The notes beneath the pieces were generated by a model. The model ran no database searches. It was not told where the DNA came from and was given only the letters and a program-made list of their open reading frames with translations. Of a DNA stretch of 8,796 bases, positions 5,387-8,796 are shown in pieces. Each line of letters opens with the position of its first letter. The stretch's first letter is position 1. Source of the DNA: Candidatus Saccharimonadota bacterium (GTDB taxonomy: Bacteria > Eremiobacterota > Xenobia > Xenobiales > Xenobiaceae); assembly GCA_004554425.1 (NCBI GenBank), contig SFMI01000136.1, forward strand, positions 1 to 8,796. The letters are read 5' to 3'. The position numbers and the translations under genes were made by a program.

Positions 5387-6559
5387 TTAAAGGCCAACTT
5401 TTTGGCGGGCAGGAATCTTCAACTGATCGCCAGGCACAATATGATCGTAATAAGGAGCGGGCAACTTGTTAAATTTGCCTAACGCTTTGCATACTTTGGG
5501 ATCGGTAGTCGAGTAATATTTTTCAGCAATACTAGAAATAGTTTCACCAGATTTTACATCATGAAGAATAATCTTGGATCCGCTCTGAGCAACCTTAGAA
5601 GTTTTATCGTCAGACTTAGCTTCTTTCTTATCCTTATTTTCATCAATAGCAGATCCGTTCTTTGCGGAAGCGTCGACTACAGGCTCAGCCGTCTCAACAT
5701 TGGAAAGACCTAGTTCTTTGTCCAAGACGCCCACGGCTTCCAAATGGCCTTCAATTTCTTTGACGCGTTTCTCTACAGCTTCTACCTGTTGAGAAATTTG
5801 TACTTGATTGGCTAAAATTTCATGTTGGTCAACTTTGGCTACAGGAGCCGGACGCAACAGTTGCACCAGCAAACAAATGCCCAAGAGTACCAAAATAGCA
5901 TAATCTATAGGCCTTATCGCCGGATTGCGCAACATACGTTGCAACTTTTCTACGCTGCGTTCCAAATAACGATCGTTAAGAAATTCTTCCGGACGGGAAG
6001 TGTCTCTACTGACAACAGTGGTTGAAGCCGCTGTGCTTTTTCCATAAATGCGGAAACCGCCACTATTGCGCAAAGTTCCGTCACGCCATAAATAAAAGCT
6101 GCGCTCTCCCACAACAGGATCTACTATATAGATTACTTGCGATTGTTTGGGGAAGAATTTTGCGTGAACTTCTTTTTCTGCTTCGGTCACACTACTGCCA
6201 GTGCCGGGATGAGAATGGAACCAACCGACAACACTCATGCCGGGAAATTGTTTAGAAGCTTGGGCAAAAGCCTTTTTCCAAACGGATTCGATAAAACGAC
6301 CATTTTGAGCCTTAACTTCCACAGCTTCTTCAATTTTTATCCATGAATTATCTTTAGTATGGCTTCCTAAAAGCAAACCAGCTTGTTCTTGGGCAGTATT
6401 TTTAAGAGCTAAGGCATTTAAATTGCTGAATAATTGATAGCGCAAATAGATATGCGAAGTTTGTTCTGTTTCAGTACCGACTTGAAAAAAATCACCAGGC
6501 TCCAAAGTTGGGGTAACAACACCTATTCCCTCTTTGGACATTAAAACTTCTTCTCCCAC
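5387..6559 (-). CDS. Membrane-spanning JAMM/Mov34 metalloprotease-LysM fusion protein
   Basis: The protein has about 390 residues if started at GTG 6559, which lies five bases after GGAGG; TTG 6571 and ATG 6541 are alternatives. Residues 36-175 form a JAB/MPN (JAMM) domain: Glu58 in EQAGLLLGS, then FHSHPGTGSSVTEAE (His115, His117, Thr125, Glu128), then QVIYIVDPVVGERSFYLWRDG. JAMM domains are Zn-dependent isopeptidases or peptidases. The usual SxxD metal site reads TxxE here. A basic segment precedes one membrane span (about 219-236), predicting the JAMM domain in the cytosol. A coiled coil (about 244-275), a charged low-complexity linker and a C-terminal LysM domain (about 331-385, VKSGETISSIAEKYY, VPGDQLKIP) follow outside, where LysM binds peptidoglycan. 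No ubiquitin-like, E1 or E2 gene is present. It forms a coupled pair with the NlpC/P60 gene, which starts immediately after its TAA. JAMM plus NlpC/P60 also occurs in phage tail-tip proteins, but no phage genes are seen here. Confidence 0.88.
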   Translation of the reverse strand: MGEEVLMSKEGIGVVTPTLEPGDFFQVGTETEQTSHIYLRYQLFSNLNALALKNTAQEQAGLLLGSHTKDNSWIKIEEAVEVKAQNGRFIESVWKKAFAQASKQFPGMSVVGWFHSHPGTGSSVTEAEKEVHAKFFPKQSQVIYIVDPVVGERSFYLWRDGTLRNSGGFRIYGKSTAASTTVVSRDTSRPEEFLNDRYLERSVEKLQRMLRNPAIRPIDYAILVLLGICLLVQLLRPAPVAKVDQHEILANQVQISQQVEAVEKRVKEIEGHLEAVGVLDKELGLSNVETAEPVVDASAKNGSAIDENKDKKEAKSDDKTSKVAQSGSKIILHDVKSGETISSIAEKYYSTTDPKVCKALGKFNKLPAPYYDHIVPGDQLKIPARQKVGL

Positions 6560-6575
6560 CGTTTCCTCCAATTAA

Positions 6576-6613
6576 AAGGCCTCTCTCTTAGATACTACAC
6601 AGAGAAAGGCCTT
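6576..6613 (-). terminator. Hairpin after the ABC ATPase gene and just before the JAMM-LysM ribosome site
   Basis: On the - strand, AAGGCCTTTCTCT (6601-6613) pairs with AGAGAGAGGCCTT (6576-6588) through 13 bp with one G-U pair and a 12-base loop, followed by TT then AATT, so the U-tract is short. It lies 65 bp past the ABC ATPase stop and only 6 bp before the GGAGG of the next gene. It may be a leaky terminator or an attenuator in the JAMM-LysM leader. Confidence 0.6.
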
Positions 6614-6630
6614 GACTTTAAGCTATAAGT

Positions 6631-6659
6631 TTTCTATCGCCTTCAGCGGATCCAATCAA
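6631..6659 (-). promoter_or_regulatory. Candidate promoter for the JAMM-LysM / NlpC/P60 pair
   Basis: On the - strand TTGATT (6654-6659) and TAGAAA (6631-6636) are 17 bp apart, a modest sigma-70 match in the short gap between the ABC ATPase stop and the hairpin at 6576-6613. Transcripts started here would have to pass that hairpin before reaching the ribosome site. The match is by eye only. Confidence 0.3.
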
Positions 6660-6677
6660 AGCGGCCATAGCAGCTTT

Positions 6678-7853
6678 TTAGATCATCGCTACTTCAGTAT
6701 CCTTGTTAAATAAATGAATTTTGCGTGTATCCAGAGCTAAGTCGGCAACATCGCCAATTTTAGCTTCGGTATGAGAATCTACTCTGGCCACCAAATCTTC
6801 CTCACCCAAGCGAATGTGTAAAGAAACCTCCGACCCCATGGGCTCGTAAACTTCTACTTTAGCGCTAATAGGCACCAAAAATTCGCTGTCACGGGCGAAC
6901 TTAGGATCATGAATATTTTCAGGTCTGATGCCGAAAGTGCATTCAGCTTCGGCAAATTCTTTTAAACGACCGGCCAAACGTTCCGGAATTTCTATGCTAA
7001 AACCTTTGCCCTTAACAGAAACTCCCTCACCAGCAGCTTCCAACTTAACATCGACAAAGTTCATAGACGGAGTGCCGATAAAACCAGCCACATATTTATT
7101 GGCCGGATGCTCATACATTTCTAAGGGAGCAGCAGCTTGTTGAATAATGCCCTGATGCATAAGCACAATTCTATCACCTAAAGTCATGGCTTCAGTTTGA
7201 TCGTGAGTTACATAAATAGTAGTTACACCTAAAGTATGGTGCAACTTTTGCAACTCAGCTCGCATTTGCACACGCAACTTAGCATCTAAGTTAGAAAGGG
7301 GCTCATCCATAAGGAAAACTTGAGGACGACGAACGATAGCGCGTCCCATAGCCACACGCTGACGCTGACCTCCAGAAAGTTCTTTAGGCTTACGCAATAA
7401 TAAATGCTTTATGTCTAAAAGCTCAGCGGCATGATCGACTAATTTTTTTATTTCCTCTTCAGAATATTTGCGTTGACGTAAGCCGAAAGCCATATTGTCA
7501 TAAACGCTAAAATGTGGGTAGAGAGCATAACTTTGGAAAACCATAGCTATGTCTCGATCTTTGCGATCTTTGGGAGAGACATCATTCACTTTGCGATCTC
7601 CGATATAAATCGAACCGCTGGTAATTTCCTCTAAGCCAGCAACCATACGCAAAGTGGTCGATTTACCACATCCTGAAGGGCCAACTAAAACTAAGAATTC
7701 ACCATCCTTAATATCTAAGGAAATGTTCTTAACTACGTGAACCTGATTGGGAAGACGACTGGGCTTCCAGAATTGATACCATGCTTTGTGCTCCGGGTTA
7801 GGAGCCCACCCATCATAGATCTTATTTACTTCGACAAGACGAACACTACCCAC
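6678..7853 (-). CDS. MsmX/UgpC-type ABC transporter ATP-binding protein with N-terminal insertion
   Basis: The ATPase has about 391 residues from GTG 7853, which is preceded by GGGG at a spacing of about nine bases; TTG 7868 is a possible longer start adding five residues. All nucleotide-binding motifs are intact: Walker A GPSGCGKST (58-66), Q-loop FQSYALYPH, signature LSGGQRQR (159-166), Walker B VFLMDEP (179-185), D-loop SNLD and H-loop THD (His217). The C-terminal ~100 residues form the TOBE/regulatory domain of the carbohydrate-importer (CUT1) subfamily, like MsmK, MalK and UgpC. These ATPases energise sugar or glycerol-phosphate uptake and can serve several permeases. No permease or binding-protein gene is nearby, which fits a shared orphan ATPase. 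Unusually, about 20-25 residues (WAPNPEHKAWYQFWKPSRLP) are inserted between the first and second beta strands, where homologues have only a short turn. Confidence 0.93.
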   Translation of the reverse strand: MGSVRLVEVNKIYDGWAPNPEHKAWYQFWKPSRLPNQVHVVKNISLDIKDGEFLVLVGPSGCGKSTTLRMVAGLEEITSGSIYIGDRKVNDVSPKDRKDRDIAMVFQSYALYPHFSVYDNMAFGLRQRKYSEEEIKKLVDHAAELLDIKHLLLRKPKELSGGQRQRVAMGRAIVRRPQVFLMDEPLSNLDAKLRVQMRAELQKLHHTLGVTTIYVTHDQTEAMTLGDRIVLMHQGIIQQAAAPLEMYEHPANKYVAGFIGTPSMNFVDVKLEAAGEGVSVKGKGFSIEIPERLAGRLKEFAEAECTFGIRPENIHDPKFARDSEFLVPISAKVEVYEPMGSEVSLHIRLGEEDLVARVDSHTEAKIGDVADLALDTRKIHLFNKDTEVAMI

Positions 7854-7974
7854 GACTAAATACCCCAAACTATTGCTGATTACGCACTCTCAGTCACAAT
7901 ATAACCGCGCTTTGAATGCTGCGGGACTACTCTTCTAGATTGTTTTTCTCTTTTTATTATTCAGCTCCTACCCG

Positions 7975-8022
7975 AAAAGAGCAATATAACAAATTGGCAG
8001 AGCCGCAAAAAAGAGCAATATA
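7975..8022. repeat. Direct repeat of a 14-bp A+T-rich motif upstream of the ABC ATPase gene
   Basis: AAAAGAGCAATATA occurs at 7975-7988 and 8009-8022, with start points 34 bp apart, in the gap between the coiled-coil gene and the ABC ATPase gene. On the - strand each copy reads TATATTGCTCTTTT. The spacing is near three helical turns, so paired protein-binding sites are possible, but the copies may equally be duplicated promoter-like sequence. Confidence 0.6.
7983..7991 (-). promoter_or_regulatory. Candidate extended -10 element for the ABC ATPase gene
   Basis: On the - strand TGTTATATT fits an extended -10 (TGn followed by TATATT), about 130 bp before the GTG start. The -35 region is only T-rich (TTTTTG). 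Two other TATATT-like matches lie in the same gap, at 8017-8022 and at 7894-7899, so which one is used cannot be told from sequence alone. Confidence 0.3.
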
Positions 8023-8032
8023 CGCTTAAAAT

Positions 8033-8569
8033 TTATTTCTTTTCCATACGTTGCAAAGAATCTAAAATTTGTTTGCATTCACGTTGCAAATTGGCAAAAA
8101 CTTTAGCAACATAGCGATCGGCATCATCACAAACACCTCTGGCGTAATCGTTGGCTTCACGATTTATCTTTTCGGCAGCAGCAGAAGCACTCTCTTCAAT
8201 TGCTTGCGCTCTTTCTTCGGCTTCTTGAATAATATGCTCAGCCTCCTCCCGAGCCTGACGGACAATTTCGTGTTGTTGTATTAAGCTGCCGGCTTCCGTT
8301 TTGGCTGCCCGCAAAGTCTCTCTAGCTCGATCTTCCGCTTCACTAACAATCTTTTCTGCGTTTTGTGCTGCTTCTTCTTTTATTTGCTCTGAACGACTGA
8401 CCAGATCTTTGGCTTGCAAAATTTCTTCGGGTAAATTGGCTCTAGCTTCAGCAATTAACTTTAAAAAGTTTTCTTTATTGATCACCGAATAAGCTGCTAA
8501 AATTAACGGCAGAGGCTTACTCGATTCTACAGTTTTTTCTAAGCGAGTTAAAGCTTTGTATATATCCAT
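8033..8569 (-). CDS. Coiled-coil protein (ATP synthase B-subunit-like / DivIVA-like) encoded beside coaD
   Basis: The 178-residue protein is almost entirely helical, with Ala/Glu-rich heptads between about residues 50 and 175. The N-terminus follows a pattern I recognise from small proteins encoded next to coaD in Firmicutes and some other phyla: ALTRLEKTVESSKPLPL, then INKENFLKLIAEARANLPEEILQAK, then repeated EAxxxxxEAxxxA blocks and HEIVRQAREEAEHII. Such proteins are often auto-named ATPase or ATP synthase F0 subunit B because of coiled-coil resemblance. There is no Walker motif and no membrane span, so enzymatic or F0 function is not supported. A cytosolic scaffold or cell-division role is only a guess. 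The start is ATG at 8569 with GGAGG nine bases before it. It lies 56 bp after coaD on the same strand and is probably co-transcribed with it. Confidence 0.82.
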   Translation of the reverse strand: MDIYKALTRLEKTVESSKPLPLILAAYSVINKENFLKLIAEARANLPEEILQAKDLVSRSEQIKEEAAQNAEKIVSEAEDRARETLRAAKTEAGSLIQQHEIVRQAREEAEHIIQEAEERAQAIEESASAAAEKINREANDYARGVCDDADRYVAKVFANLQRECKQILDSLQRMEKK

Positions 8570-8625
8570 ACATTTAACCCTCCATTTCTCTTAACAAATC
8601 CCTAAAAAATGCAACAATACTGTAT

Positions 8626-8796
8626 CTAATCCAAAACTAAAGCGAACTTTTCTTGTAAACGCTGGCGAACTTCTTCAGAGACAAAATGGCTAACTTTTCC
8701 TCCTAAAGAAGCGATTTCACGCACAGCACTGGAGCTAACAAAAATATGCTCAGGAGAGCAAGCCAAAAAAATAGTCTCTATCCCAGGAGCCAAACT
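8626..8796 (-). CDS. coaD: Phosphopantetheine adenylyltransferase, C-terminal part
   Basis: The last 56 codons of CoaD enter from the right edge; the N-terminal two-thirds lie outside the window. The translated end shows the family's conserved C-terminus: GIETIFLAC, then HIFVSSSAVREIASLGGKV (the SSS-x-VREIA-xxGG nucleotide/pantetheine-site motif), then VSEEVRQRLQEKF, ending at TAG (8626-8628). CoaD transfers AMP from ATP to 4'-phosphopantetheine to make dephospho-CoA, the fourth step of CoA synthesis, in the cytosol. The conserved residues visible are intact. It reads in the same direction as the downstream coiled-coil gene. Confidence 0.95.
   Translation of the reverse strand, partial: SLAPGIETIFLACSPEHIFVSSSAVREIASLGGKVSHFVSEEVRQRLQEKFALVLD

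Noticed and set aside
4485..6559. A prophage tail module (JAMM plus NlpC/P60, as in tail-tip protein K)
   Set aside because: There are no other phage structural genes, the JAMM protein has a membrane span and LysM, and the second protein has a signal peptide; an envelope system fits better.
5387..6559. A bacterial ubiquitin-like conjugation or CBASS-type operon
   Set aside because: No ubiquitin-like, E1, E2 or nucleotidyl-cyclase gene is present in the window.
8033..8569. A true ATP synthase F0 subunit B
   Set aside because: There is no N-terminal membrane span and no atp neighbours; the similarity is to generic Ala/Glu coiled coil, and the context is coaD.

Overview
This window looks like a chromosomal stretch of an uncultured or little-studied bacterium. 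GC content is moderate, TTG and GTG starts are common, and Shine-Dalgarno sites are often strong (GGAGG). Nothing here fixes the lineage. The coaD-coiled-coil gene pair is typical of Firmicutes and is also compatible with cyanobacteria-related groups such as Vampirovibrionia (Melainabacteria). The FecR-like domain and the DUF493 protein fit a diderm better. That placement is a low-confidence guess. I see no integrase, transposase, phage structural gene, CRISPR array, tRNA or rRNA, so this reads as a core or semi-core region with several lineage-specific proteins.

Left arm, + strand (about 1-4418). The window opens inside a long membrane protein (2-2080) that has an Ala/Pro/Gln-rich tandem-repeat N-terminus, a Gln-rich helical region, one membrane segment, a FecR-like domain on the far side, and an acidic-then-basic tail. 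It is followed by a DUF493/YbeD-family protein with a striking His/Cys-rich N-terminus (2130-2522) and an MgtC/SapB membrane protein (2531-3196). After a 181-bp gap comes an HtrA/DegP-like PDZ serine protease (3378-4418). A perfect 23-bp-stem bidirectional terminator (4427-4474) separates this arm from the convergent right arm.

Right arm, - strand, read from 8796 down to 4485. The order is the end of coaD, a 178-residue coiled-coil protein usually found beside coaD, an MsmX/UgpC-type sugar ABC ATPase with an unusual N-terminal insertion, and then an envelope gene pair. The first gene of that pair (5387-6559) encodes a cytosolic JAMM metalloprotease domain joined through one membrane span and a coiled coil to an extracytoplasmic LysM domain. 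The second starts on the base right after the first one's stop codon. It encodes a YkfC/DPP-VI-like SH3b-NlpC/P60 peptidoglycan endopeptidase that is broken by a -1 frameshift just before the catalytic Cys, inside a segment bounded by a 14-bp perfect inverted repeat.

Taken together, the window is dominated by envelope functions: membrane sensing or anchoring (FecR-like), periplasmic protein quality control (HtrA), Mg/metal homeostasis (MgtC and perhaps the His-rich protein) and peptidoglycan remodelling (LysM, NlpC/P60). The most system-like and least familiar element is the membrane-spanning JAMM-LysM protein coupled to an NlpC/P60 hydrolase.
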